Source: Cladopsammia gracilis (lineage: Eukaryota; Cnidaria; Anthozoa; Scleractinia; Dendrophylliidae). From it: a stretch of DNA of 64,000 nt. The notes under the pieces are model-generated. The model was not told the DNA's origin. It worked only from the letters and a program-made list of their open reading frames with translations, and did not search any database. The stretch covers positions 47,501 through 111,500 of the forward strand of contig JAJGOT010000677.1 in the NCBI GenBank assembly GCA_022457155.1, read 5' to 3'. Made by a program: the position numbers and the translations under genes. Below are positions 39,301 to 51,200 of this stretch, piece after piece. Within the stretch, counting starts at the first letter, position 1, and each line of letters begins with the position of its first letter.

Positions 39301-39500
39301 ACTTATTATTAAATGTTAAAAGAACTAAAAGGTGTTAGTCTTTAATCAAAACATCTTCGGAAAATTGCTTAAAACTTCGTAACTAGTTCCGTTTATATAA
39401 TTAACAAAATAATACATTATATAATATCTCAATCTGCGCTGAGTGTAGCCATGAAGTATCTTCTATGTTACTTATATTTAAAAGCATAAACAAAACTTAC

Positions 39501-40087
39501 GCATTCGTGGCGGCCTATAACGTCGACAGTTATCACTTGGACGATAACGGTAAAACAGATCGCAAAACACTGTATCAACACAGCAAAATTTATGGGCATC
39601 TCTGTCACTAAAAACCTCCTTATTGCCTTTCGACCAAAAATAAAATGGTTCAACTGTAATGCGACTTCCGTCAGGAGTTCCAATTTTAAGAGCAAACCAG
39701 TCCTGCTGATTCGTAGAGTAACAACACAGCTGCGTCATCCTAAACATCACGACGCCGAGATCAGCACTGTAATAATAAAAGTACTTGCTGCGAAAGGACC
39801 TAACACACAGCTCGGGCCAATGATAGTTTCGCCAATCCCAGAAGAATCGTCCTCTGTCCCGAAATGCCTGCCAAACAGTGCAAGGACACGCCATACGTCT
39901 GTCTGATTGAACTTGTTGTTTGTACCAGAGAGCAAAGTTAATGTCTTGTTGTAGGGAAACCCAAGTAAAACACTTTTCTTTTTCATCCTTTCTATTCCTG
40001 TCTTCAATTCTCCAGAAATATTTTCCCTGCAAACCCGTATTTCCTGTATTTTTGTCGAGGTTATACATACCAGACACAGTACCAGAG
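39501..40087 (-). CDS. host MUC4-like gene, AMOP domain exon
   Basis: A 587-bp exon. I choose the acceptor TTTATTTCAG at 40088-40097 because it alone keeps the frame from the phase-2 end of exon 46835-46935; the donor is GTAAGT in phase 1. It begins with the end of the NIDO-linked segment (SGTVSGMYNLDKNTGNTG) and then holds the Cys-rich AMOP domain, with CFTWV, ACPCTVWQAFRDRGRF, CVRSF, LCCYST and FCCVDTVFCDLFYRYRP. Confidence 0.9.
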
Positions 40088-40260
40088 CTGAAATAAACCA
40101 CAGCAAAAAACGTTACAGATGGCCCTTTTTCCTGTAAATAAATATTTTCGTCATGCCCTTGACTTTCCTACGCATTTCAGATGCTCTGACCGTTAAAAGG
40201 TTGTTTCGCGCAGACTATAAGATCATTTGCTTAATTAAAAACATATCAAAATGCATTTAA

Positions 40261-40774
40261 GGCCCCGTCCACACGTATCCGGATATTTTTGAATCCGCAA
40301 CTTTTTTGTTGCGGATTGGTCTTCCATCCACACGTATCCGGCGAATTCGGCTCACGAATCCGCAACTTTTTGAATCCGCTCTCCAGAGTGGAAATTTTTG
40401 AATACGCTACGAGTACGGCATCGTGTGGACGGTCGAATCCGGATATTTTTTAATACGCTGACGTAACAGTATCGGATCCAGTCTTTAACCGCGCGAATAT
40501 TTAACATGGCCGACCGTAATATTATCGCTTCACTTCTTCTTGGACTTATTTCAAGTCTACTAACGTGTTTACAGTCGAACTTGGCTTTGAACTTGGCCTT
40601 TGCGCATGCTCTGTTGACAACATTTTAAGAGGAGCCCTGGGTACTAGAGCGAACCCGGATACGTGTGGACGGGCAAATACGATTCGAATACGCTACGTGT
40701 GGACACGAATATTTTCTAATCCGCAACAAAAAAGTTGCGGATTCAAAAATATCCGGATATGTGTGGACGGGGCC
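40261..40774. mobile_element. Harbinger-like MITE with GGCCCCGTCC termini
   Basis: A 514-bp element with about 50-bp inverted termini (GGCCCCGTCCACACGTATCC) and TAA on both sides (40258-40260, 40775-40777). It is the intact relative of the copy at 47753-52600 that a Gypsy element has split. Confidence 0.85.
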
Positions 40775-41606
40775 TAAATGCTATTATCGAAAATGATAAT
40801 TCTCACCCTTCCATGTTTAGATAATTGTTGCTTTTATATCCTTCATTCCAGCCAGCAACAGGCAGACTGATCGCATTAGTCCAAAAAGGATATTCAGCTC
40901 TGCAAGAAACAAGTTTGACAGATTTATTTTCCCTCTTTTTGTTTATTCAGTTTTTAAATACCTACGCGGGAAATTTGACCTCTCTAAAAGCCTTGCTACG
41001 TGTAACCGGCTAACAGAAGGCCTAGGTGAATATATTCGTCCTGGGTAAGCCTATTTTAACTAGGTAAAGGTGCTCTATTGTCATCTGGAGTTATACCTAG
41101 TGGGTTGAAATGTTAGTACAAGCGAATGAATGACTCCAATCGATTGATCTTTCTTTAATTGGCTAGCAACGCAATTTACATAAAAGAAGAGAGGTATCTT
41201 CACAAAAGGATTAACTCATGCAGAATCGTCCATCTTCCAAATTTGGAGAATATTACCAAATATAATCGTCTCCCCAAGATAAAAATGAGCATAAGCCTTT
41301 AGCATGTCGCCTTCTGGTGAATTTTGAAGAAGTTTCAACGACATGATATTTTTTTTTTCGGCACTGCTCACTTCAAGTTGTAACGGCATGGCATTTTTTT
41401 GCACGGTGTTGTTAACTTCAATGCGTTTCCCTGAGGAAACGTATTTAATTAATTTCGCCGTTTATTTCCACAAAATGAAACAACTTATCCATGACACTAA
41501 GGGGCCGATTACATGGCGAATTTCAGCCCAGGCTGAGATTTCAGCCCGGTCAACCGGGCTGAAATTTCGTTGTGATTACATGACAAATTTCAGCCTGGGC
41601 TGAAAT

Positions 41607-41704
41607 ACAAACACAATAATCACTGCGCATGCCCAAATTCACTTTTCAGCCCGGGCTGAAATTCTGATGTGATTACATGGCGAATTTCAGCCCGTTTGGC
41701 CGGG
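41607..41704 (+). repeat. 98-bp direct repeat, left copy (long target duplication)
   Basis: Matches 45023-45120 with two mismatches and immediately borders the LINE 5' truncation point. Confidence 0.85.
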
Positions 41705-41732
41705 TCATCTATCAAACTCCCAGAAGCAGGCA

Positions 41733-43590
41733 GTGATTACCCTTCTACATAAAAAAGATAGAGATAAGCGCTTCGTGAAAAACTGGCGACCAATATCCTT
41801 AATAAATGTTGACGTAAAGATTGGATCTAAATTTCTTGCCAGAAGAATGTGCAAGGTCCTGCCTGATATTATCCATCCTGATCAATGTGCATATGTGAAA
41901 GACAGACTTATATCTGATGCAATAAGAACAATTGATGATGTCATGTGGTACACTAGATCAAGGGATATTGAAGGTATGCTTGTTGCCATTGATTTGGAAA
42001 AAGCATTTGACTCGGTCGATTTGAAATTTCTTATTAGGGTTCTAGAAGTGTTCAATTTTGGACCGAATTTTATTCAATGGATCAAAACTTTCTATAATGG
42101 TGCAAAAAGTTGCGTTATGAATAATGGTTACACTTCTCACTATTTTGATCTAGGGCGCGGTGTAAGGCAGGGGGATCCTCTCTCGGCCTATCTTTTCATA
42201 ACAGTTACAGAGATACTGTCAATAGGCATCCGCGGGAACAAATCTATTCAAGGGATACAAGTCAATGGAAAGGAAATTAAGTTGACTGTTTTTGCGGATG
42301 ACATGACAACGTTTCTCAAAAATTTTGAATCCTTCTACAACCTTATCAATTTGCTTGATCAGTTTGGAAAGTGCGCCGGACTAAAACCAAACAAATCGAA
42401 GACTGAGGCGCTTTGGCTTGGTCCACAAAGAAGCACTAATCTACATGATATCCTCAAACTTACCAACACCTCTGAGCCTCCAAAAATCTTAGGTATCTAC
42501 TTTACATAAAATGAGCAGCTTCGTGATAAGCTAAATTTTGATATCACGTTAGAATCGGTCAAAAAGCTTTTAGCCCAGTGGAAGAGGCGTGGCCTTACTA
42601 TCATGGGAAAAATACAGGTTCTAAATTAAAATCTCTCATCATTCCAAAGTTCTTGTATCGCTTGACTAATATCAGTTCTAGTGACTTAATCATAAAGGAA
42701 ATCAACAAAGTAATGTACAGCTTTATCTGGAATGGTAAAGACAAGATCAAACGTTTGGCAATTATTAACGATATTGAAAATGGCGGCTTAAGAATGACTC
42801 ATTTGGAGACTGCCATTCAAGCACAAAGAGTAATGATTCTAAAGCGATATGCCAGTAATGATGTTCGTGCGTGGAAAAACATTCTAGATTCGTGTCTGGA
42901 AAATGTGGGAGGTAGATTTCGTTTACAATGTAATTTTAATTTTGCAAAGCTGCCTATTAGGGTCCCAACATTTTATAAGGAATGTTTTTATTCGTGGTCA
43001 TCCTTGGTTAAGTGGACAAATGAAACAATAGATGGAGTGTTGCGGCAACCGATATGGAATAATAAATTCATCTGTATTGAAAACAAATCTGTTTATTATT
43101 CCCGTTTAAAAAAACATATGTTTGAAAACGATTGGGGATATGTTGTTCTTTGGGTTTTGACGATTTGAGAGAGAAAGGAATCAAACCATCTGATTATTTA
43201 CTCTGGATGGGTATCGTGCACTCTCTCCCTCAAGAATGGCGCCTGCTGTTGAAAGCCCCAAACGTGAATTTGATTCCCTTTCGCTCTGCGACTAGCAAAA
43301 ATCGAGACCTTGAAAATATATGCGTAAGTTTAGATGGTATTTCTGTAATTGACATCCAGCAGCTGAGAAGTAAGAAAGTTTATATGTCCCTTATTAGTAC
43401 GAAGGTTAAGGAACCATCTGCTAAAAGTAAGTTCAATGAGTCTTTTCCTGACGAGAACCTCGATTGGAAAACTATATATAATTTCCCTTTTGTAACAACA
43501 ATTGACACAAGAACCAGAATTTTTCAGTTTAAAATCTTGCTTAGGATTTTGTTTACCATGGGAAAAAATTGGGTAACAATTGGCCTCTAA
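41733..43590 (+). pseudogene. LINE reverse transcriptase and C-terminal region
   Basis: RT catalytic Asp residues are visible in AIDLEKAFD and FADD. At least one stop and two frame changes (near 42510, 42578 and 43130) make it non-functional. It resembles the L1/Tx1 group by the LLHKKDRDKRFVKNWRPISL block. Confidence 0.85.
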
Positions 43591-43680
43591 TTTTTTTAAC
43601 TCGTCCCCAGATCCCCAATTTGACCCTTAAAATCACTGTGAAAACGCCATTTTTTAAAGGGAAAATCAAAATTTCGCCCA

Positions 43681-44765
43681 TTTATGAATTACTTTTCGGA
43701 AATCCACCCTCGGATTCCAGTAATTTAGTTATTATTCTATCTGGAAACGTTAAAATATTTTAATAACTTAAAAAAAAGTCCCGTCATTTTGACCTTGAAG
43801 TGACCAATGTCAAGTAAAGGCTTATATGAAGTTCAACCGCGCGGTCATCGCTTTTAGCGGTATAACTCATTTTAATAGGCATAATGTCAACATCCACACT
43901 CGGTTTTGAAGAGATCTTGTGAACATTTTGGTGGGAAATATGATTTAGTTGGAGCGAAAAAAATCCCGTCATTTTGCCATTTTTTCAGTGCACTTTGCTT
44001 CTACTCAGCCAATAGTCTGTATCTATTCGCATGCTCTACTGTCAATGCATGGCCTGGCAATTTATGAATTACTTTTCGGAAATGCACACTCGGATTCCAG
44101 TAATATGGTTATTATTCTATCTAGAAACGTTAAAATATTTCAATAACTTTTAAAAAAAGTACCGTCATTTTTACCTTGAAGTGAGCAATTTCGTATAAAG
44201 GCTTGTATGGAGTTCGACCGCGCGGTCATCGCTTTAAGTGTTCTAACTCATTTTAATAGGCATCATGTCAACATCCACACTCGGATTTGAAGAGACTGGG
44301 ATCTTGTGAACATTTTGGTGGGAAATATGATTTAGTTGGAGCGAAAAAAATCCCGTCATTTTGCCATTTTTTCAGTGCACTATGCTTCGACTGAGCCAAT
44401 TTTGGCTTTTATTAGTTTGTATCTATTCGCATACTCTTCCGTCAATGCATGGCCTGGCAATTTATGAATTACTTTTCGGAAATCCACACTCGGATTCCAG
44501 TAATTTGGTTATTATTCTATCTAGAAACGTTAAAATATTTTAATAACTTATAAAAAAAAGTACCGTCATTTTTACCTTGAAGAGAGCAATTTCGTATAAA
44601 GGCTTGTATGGAGTTCGACCACGCGGTCATCGCTTTAAGCGTTCTAACTCATTTTAACGGGCGCAATGTCAACATCCACACTCGGTTTTGGAAAGATTGG
44701 AATCTAGTAAATATTTCGGTGGGAAATTTACTTTGGTTCGAGCGAAAAAACCTCCGTCATTTTGC
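43681..44765 (+). repeat. tandem array in the LINE 3' region
   Basis: Three imperfect copies of a 380-400 bp unit begin at 43681, 44061 and 44461 with TTTATGAATTACTTTTCGGA. Confidence 0.85.
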
Positions 44766-45022
44766 ACTTTTTAGCCGGAAAGATTTCCGTTTAACCCCAT
44801 ACATAGTTATGCATACCGTTCTTAAAACTAAAACAAAAGCCAAAACAATAGAAATCCAAAAACAAAACAATAACGCATACATACATAATAATGAGCAACA
44901 GTTCATTTTGGTAACGCGCACGCCCGAAGCAAATGTCTCGTCTGAGGGATCAATATTTTGGAATGATTTAACTCTTTTCAAGATGAAGCTAATCCCATCA
45001 CCATATCGCACTTTCTTTATAA

Positions 45023-45120
45023 ACAAACACAATAATCACTGCGCATGCCCAAATTCACTTTTCAGCCAGGGCTGAAATTCTGATGTGATTACATGACGAA
45101 TTTCAGCCCGTTTGGCCGGG
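45023..45120 (+). repeat. 98-bp direct repeat, right copy
   Basis: Second copy of 41607-41704, continuing directly into the remainder of the interrupted MITE. Confidence 0.85.
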
Positions 45121-45285
45121 CTGAAAATTCCAGCCCGGTTTCTAAAACCGGACTGGAATTTTCAGTCCGGGCTGAAACTTTATTCATGCAATCGCTAACT
45201 TCATTTTAAGAGGATTTATTTCGGAAGCCGGGCTGAAATCTCAGCCCGGACTGAAATTCGCCATGTAATCGGCTCCAAAGGGGCC

Positions 45286-45634
45286 TTAGGGGTCGATTCC
45301 ATGGCGAATTTCAGCCCGGTCAACCAGGCTGAAATTTCGTTGTGATTACGTGACAAATTTCAGCCCGGGCTAGGATTTCAGCCCGGGCGTCAAGTTTAAA
45401 ATTGCGCAGGAAGATTGATAACGAGAATAAAAATGGCGTCAAAGATTCGACTGCGCATGCCCAAATTCACTTTTCAGCCCGGGCTAAGATTCTGATGCGG
45501 TTTCACCCGGGCTGGAATTTTCAGCCCGAGCTGATGAAACTTTGTTCATGTAATCGCTAACTTCATTTTAAGAGGATTTATTTCGGAAGCCAGGCTGAAA
45601 TCTCAGCCCGGTTGGCCATGTAATCGGCCCCTAA
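45286..45634. mobile_element. second copy of the CAGCCCGG-type MITE
   Basis: Starts GGGGTCGATTCCATGGCGAA and ends GGCCATGTAATCGGCCCC, with the same inner inverted blocks as 41503-45283. Confidence 0.7.
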
Positions 45635-45879
45635 ATCGTAGCGATTTCATTCGCGGGATCGTCGGATACCAAGGCAGATAGCTTTTTTAATTACCTGTCT
45701 ACTTAATAACGGACACCCACCTTGTTCCTATTTTCTACTGAACTATGGTTTCTCTTTATATGTCGTGCCCAATATGTGAAACTATTTTTTGATGTACTGT
45801 TCAATCTGGACACTCCTAACTTCTACTTCCCTAACAAAACGAAAACGTTTGACTTGTTCAGTGAGTGAGTGAGCGAAAT

Positions 45880-46050
45880 AGCCCATTTCCGAGTTGCTGT
45901 CAGCCTCATTTTTAAACCGAGGCCAAGTACAAAACCATTCATCTGAAAATTAGTTGTCGTTCACGTGCAAATAAAACTTATATCCATATGAATGGTTTTG
46001 CACTTGGCCTCGGTTTGAAAAGGAGGCTAAGAGCAACTCGGAAATGAGCC
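45880..46050. mobile_element. palindromic MITE with CCATTTCCGAGTTGC ends
   Basis: Arms contain GAGGCCAAGTACAAAACCAT and its inverse around a short centre. A relative with about 10-20% differences lies at 52607-52784. Confidence 0.75.
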
Positions 46051-46834
46051 ATTGTCTTGATTATGTAAATCACCGATTTTTAGCACGAGTACGAATTTAC
46101 ATTTTCTCGCACATGAAATTTTGTTTTTAGCCTCGGAAGACGTTAAATGGAAGTCGAAAAACGTTGTTAGGTTCGTGTTTTTGATTGGATGATAAGCAGT
46201 AATAAATAACGAACGCTTGCCTTTTTGAACTTCTCTCCCGCTTCCCGCCCTTTCTTCTCCCGTCTCCCGTACCCCTCCCGTACCCCTCCCGTACCCCTCC
46301 CGTCCCCACCCTCTCACTTGACAATCTGATACAACACGGCCGCTCATGTTGTAAGCACTGCGTACACACTAAAAAAAACAGTGTGTAAACGATATGTGAT
46401 ATAGGTCACAATACGTTTTGCTGTATACAATCGTAACGTCCTCAGCATGCTGCTAGGACAAGTAAATGTTTACTGAGTTTCATGGTAAAAGTGAAGATCA
46501 TTTGTTGACCGTTGTTTTTCAGTCATGTAAATTTTTATTACAAGCATGTGGCTTTACCATTTTCTCTTTATCATCATATTTAAGATTCGGGTCGCCAAAG
46601 GTTTGAACATTTTTACTAGTTCATTAAATAACCGGTGTTAAAAATTAATGTTTTATGGTTCATGTTGGAACAATGTTGTCGATAAGCTACATATCTATGT
46701 TATGTGTTGATACAAAATTTTGTTTCTATTTAGAGAAAAGCACTTAGAATTTGATTAATACGTTTTTGGGCTGAAATACGAAAGTTGCAAAATGATGACA
46801 TTTCATTGTATTACTTTATTACAAGTGGACTTAC
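46051..46834. other. intron, no gene seen
   Basis: Contains a CT-rich stretch with (CTCCCGTACCC)n at about 46255-46310. Minus-strand frames here are repeat-derived. Confidence 0.5.
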
Positions 46835-46935
46835 GGAGGAGCCGGAACTGTCCATCTGATTCCTCCAAAAGGATAGTTGTAAATTAAGAATGAATTATAC
46901 CAGTTTGTTATGATGACAGCCTGAAAAGTGTTTTT
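46835..46935 (-). CDS. host MUC4-like gene, NIDO domain C-terminal exon
   Basis: A 101-bp exon, phase 0 in and phase 2 out (acceptor CTTGCAG, donor CC|GTAAGT). It encodes KNTFQAVIITNWYNSFLIYN and GGIRWTVPAP, the N-T-F-Q-x-V-x-I-T-x...F-x-x-x-x-Y block typical of NIDO. Confidence 0.9.
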
Positions 46936-47752
46936 CTGCAAGTAAAAATAAAAAGTTAATTAGGTCTTCGTAACTTTCTGTTAAATTTGTACTTAGTGCT
47001 GCAGTTTTAATTTAAACTTGATTGCATGCATGTTGCAGTATAAAGTTTTTTGGTTTGAAAATGTTAAAACCCGTTTTATTTGTATTTCCCTGTGCTTCAG
47101 ATTCGTTACTGTGATCTGAGGGAAAAGACAATAATGATCAAACTGGTTTGAAAAAACAAAACGAAAAAACAAAACAAAACTAAAAAACTACAACTAAATA
47201 TACAGTGTATATACTGTGAGCTCTACATATTTAAACGACGTAAACGACAACGAAAAGTAAACGTAAAGAACCTAACCAGTCAAACAAGTGAAAAATATAA
47301 CCACGATAACCAAACAATCAGTCAGTCATTTAGTTAGTCAGCCACTCAGCCAAGCAGTCAGTAATGCCTAAATCACAGGATAAACCTTTGGGTTTCTTAA
47401 TTTGTGCTTCGTAGCCGCTTGACTTGTGTAAGTTTTCTACTTCATGTATTAATTTTTATGTTAAAACAAAACTTCGTCAATATTACATTCCTATGAATCA
47501 GTCCGGGTCTCAAATTGTTACTTGATAATGACATAAAGCCAGAGGACATTTTTTGTCTCTTGGCTGAATAAACAACTTGCGCGTTGCCAAGTGATTTAAA
47601 ATCGAGTATGTCCTAATACTACCCTCACATGGAGCGCGCTCTAATTACCAGGTTTCACCGAAGTGGAGGTGAATAGTGGCGAATATTTGCCGAGGTGCGA
47701 GGGGAAGAGGCAAATATTCACCACTCTTTACTGAGGTGAATAATTGTTTTAG
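46936..47752. other. intron, no gene seen
   Basis: AT-rich intron sequence with short A-rich and (CAGT)n-like tracts near 47320-47350. No exon or element boundary recognised. Confidence 0.5.
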
Positions 47753-47918
47753 GTCCTGTCCACACGTATCTGGATATTTTTGAATCCGAAACTTTTTTGT
47801 TGCGGATTGGCCTTCCGTCCACACGTATCCGGCTTATTCTGTTTACGAATCCGCAACTTTTTGAATCCGCTCTCCAGAGTGGAAACTTTTGTCTACGTCA
47901 CGAGCACAGCATCGTGTG

Positions 47919-48134
47919 TGTTGTGTACTTCGTTCAACGCAGCCTTTCCATTTCTTAAACCGATTTTATTACACACAACAAGAACTGCATACAACTAGAA
48001 CTGTATACAACTAGAACTGCATACAACTGAATCCAACTCAATCACGTGCTCTATATATTGGGTTGCATATTAATTAGTTTCTTATGACATGTCTATTGCA
48101 TAATACCTATGGGAGTAATTAACACTTCACAATA
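47919..48134 (-). repeat. Gypsy LTR, 3' in coding sense
   Basis: A 216-bp LTR identical by eye to 52277-52492. It includes four near-copies of ACAACTAGAACTG(C/T)AT and a TATATATT box. Confidence 0.93.
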
Positions 48135-48147
48135 CTTCCTCCCTCCT
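48135..48147 (-). other. polypurine tract
   Basis: Minus strand AGGAGGGAGGAAG immediately before the 3' LTR, the expected plus-strand primer of reverse transcription. Confidence 0.85.
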
Positions 48148-48201
48148 AAAAGAAAATTAATTTAATTAATTGAAGTCCATTGTTCAAGTTAATTGTTCAA
48201 A

Positions 48202-51200
48202 TTACATCTCCTCTATTAGGCGTCTGGGTTTGTTTCGTATCCTAGTGGGGTATCGGTTAACTTGTGGCGTAGATGCTGGAACTTCAGTCGTTTGAGTCGC
48301 TGAGCCTTGTGATAACACGGGTGAAGAAGGCGGTGAATCGGGTTTCTCTTCATGTTGCTCTAATGGCGAAACAGGCAAGTTGAATTGACCTGACGGGGAA
48401 CCATGACTACCATTTGCTGAACTAACTGGCTCACTTGAAGACAGTGGAACTGATAACGGTGTTTCGTCCAAGGGTTCTTGGTCTGTCCTGTCTGCCACCT
48501 TTGAACCAGCTAATGATCTCAATTGATCCACGTGTCGTTTCCAAAACAAGCAACCAACTTGGACGCGGTACGTAACAGGCCCCAATCGGTCTTGAATAAC
48601 TCCTTTAATCCATGGTTGGTTACGATCTCGATAATCTTTCACCATGACTGGTTCTCCAATGTCGAAAACACGTGGAGTAGAGTGGTCAGCTGTCTTGGAC
48701 TTCTCAGAAATTCTCGCTGATAAATCCGGATGCAGAATATCCAATCGAGTACGAATTCTCCGTCCCATTAGAAGTTCCGCAGGAGTGCAACCAGTAGCAG
48801 TATGTGGGGTTGTTCGATAACCCAGTAGGAATCGTGCCAATTTCTCCGCTTGAGTACCAGGTTCGGCCTTCATGGTTTTCATTGCTTGTTTGAAAGTTCT
48901 CACCGCTCGCTCAGCTTCACCGTTTGAGGCAGGGTGATAAGGCGAGGACAGGCACTGGCGAATTCCATTAGATTTCAGAAAATCTTTCATTTCTTGAGCC
49001 ACGAACTGCGGACCATTATCCGAGACTATCTCCTCAGGTAAACCGTGAGTTGCAAACAGGAAACGTAGAGCTTGAATAGTAGCTGATGCAGTTGTTGTGG
49101 ACATCGGAAACACTTCAATCCATTTCGACTTAGCGTCCACCACTATCAGAAACATTCCACCATTAAATGGACCAGCAAAGTCTACATGTATCCTCTGCCA
49201 AGGACGACTAGGCCAAATCCATGGATTGGTAATCTTTAAAGGACTCTTGCTTCGATTCGCTTGGCAGTCAGGGCAATCTCTAACTGTCTGCTCAACATCA
49301 TCATCCATACTTGGCCACCACACGTGCAATCTGGCTAAGGACTTCATGCGAACCATACCTGGATGATTCAAATGTAACTCCGACAGCACGGCAGGTTGAT
49401 ATTTGGCGGGAATCACTACTCTGGTTCCACGAAGAAGACAGCCATCTTCAACAGTAAACTCGTCTTGTTTATTGTAATAAACTTTGAGTTCTTCAGGAAT
49501 TTCGTCCTGGGTTGGCCATCCATGCAAAATGTAGTACATCGCACGCGAGAGAACAGGATCTCCTCGCGTGGCTTCACGAATCTTTGACACTGTGATTGGT
49601 GCTCGCTCCACTTGGACACGATTCACTTGATCAGCCTCCTGGGTCCAATCGTCAGCTTTCTCTGCGGTTTTCCGTGGCAAACGAGACAAAGCATCGGCAT
49701 TGGCATGGTTCTTTGAAGCACGGTACTCTATGTCATACAGATAAGCTGCCAACTGAATGGACCATCGCTGCAAACGAGACACAGCAAGCACAGGGATCCC
49801 ACGTTTTGGACCAAGCAGGAACGCCAGGGGTTTGTGATCCGTCTGTAAGGTAAAACGTCGACCAAATAAATACTGATGGAATTTCTTGACGCCAAAAATG
49901 ATGGCTAAAGCTTCTTTTTCGATCATCGAGTAGTTTTGCTCGCTCGAAGACAGAGTACGCGAAGCAAAGGCAATTGGCTTTTCTTCACCATCATCCGAAA
50001 TGTGTGATAACACTGCTCCTAATCCATAAGACGATGCGTCAACAGCTAGTCGCAACGGCTTCTTAGCGTCGTAATGCGTCAGCAAGGGTGCAGATTGCAA
50101 GATGCCCTTCAATTTCTGAAATGCTTCATGACATTGTTTAGTCCATTTCCAAGATACGTTCTCCGCCAACAAACGATTCAATGGGTGGACCAAGGTTGCC
50201 ATGTCAGGAATAAATCTGCGATAATAGTTGACTAACCCTAAAAAGGATTTCAGTTCCGTTGGATTTTCCGGCACTGAGACTTCTTGAATGGATTGCACCT
50301 TACGAGGGGATGGGTGAATACCATGACGATCCACGACAAACGCAAAGTACTCCACCGAGGACTTCATGAATACACACTTTTCTTTCTTCAACTTGACCCC
50401 CATGTTGCTTAGCCGATTCAGTGTACCCTCCAAATTACGGAAATGCTCTTCATCGTTTGCGCCAGTAACAATGAGATCGTCCAATATACCACCAACACCT
50501 TGAAGACCAGACGTGACTGAGTCCATGACCTTTTGAAAAATTGCAGGACTGGACGCTACTCCGAAGGGAAGGCGGGTATAACGGAACAAGCCAAGATGCG
50601 TATTGATCGTTACGTACTGCCTTGATTCCTCGTCTAGAAGTACTTGCTGGTATGCCGAAGACAAGTCTAACTTTGAAAACTTCTCTCCGCCATTTAACTG
50701 GGTAAACAGATCATCGGCTGTTGGCATCGGGTGCTCTGGTACATCTAAGACTGGGTTAATCGTTACCTTGTAATCACCACAAATGCGAACACTACCATCC
50801 GGTTTCAGAACAGGGACGATGGGAGTGGCCCATTCACTAAACTCCACCTTTTCTAGCACCCCAACTCTTTCCAACCTGCTGAGTTCCTCGGCAATTTTCT
50901 CCTTTAATGCGAACGGAACGGGTCTGGGCTTGAAAAACTTCGGCACAGCATTTTCTTTAAGCTTTAAATGCGCCTTCACACCTCTGATTGTCCCCAACTC
51001 ACCATCTAGTAACGAAGAATACTTCTTCTGTAGAGCCTCCAATCGGTCGATTGGTTCGGTCGAGACTTGCTTAATTAGACCCCAGTCCAATTTCAATACG
51101 GACAACCAATCGCGTCCCATCAACACTGGACCATCATTTTCAGTGATAATCACTGGCAATAAGGCTTCCTGGTTACGATGCGAAACTTGAACTTTAGCTT

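Larger units (their letters stand above)
41705..45022 (+). mobile_element. 5'-truncated L1/Tx1-type LINE
   Basis: Coding starts abruptly within the RT domain (CAG AAG CAG GCA, then VITLLHKKDR). RT motifs are WRPISLINVD, AYVKDRLISD, AIDLEKAFDSVD, GVRQGDPLSAYLF and VFADDMTTFL. The frame breaks at 42509, and later frames (42578-43168, 43132-43590) carry the C-terminal region. A three-copy 3' tandem array follows. The whole is flanked by the 98-bp duplication. Confidence 0.85.
41503..45283. mobile_element. MITE (TTTCAGCCCGGGCTGAAA type) split by a LINE
   Basis: The left part starts GGGCCGATTACATGGCGAAT at about 41503 and the right part ends with its inverse near 45283. The inside is made of inverted CAGCCCGG/CCGGGCTG blocks. 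The LINE at 41705-45022 interrupts it. A second copy follows at 45286-45634. Confidence 0.75.
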
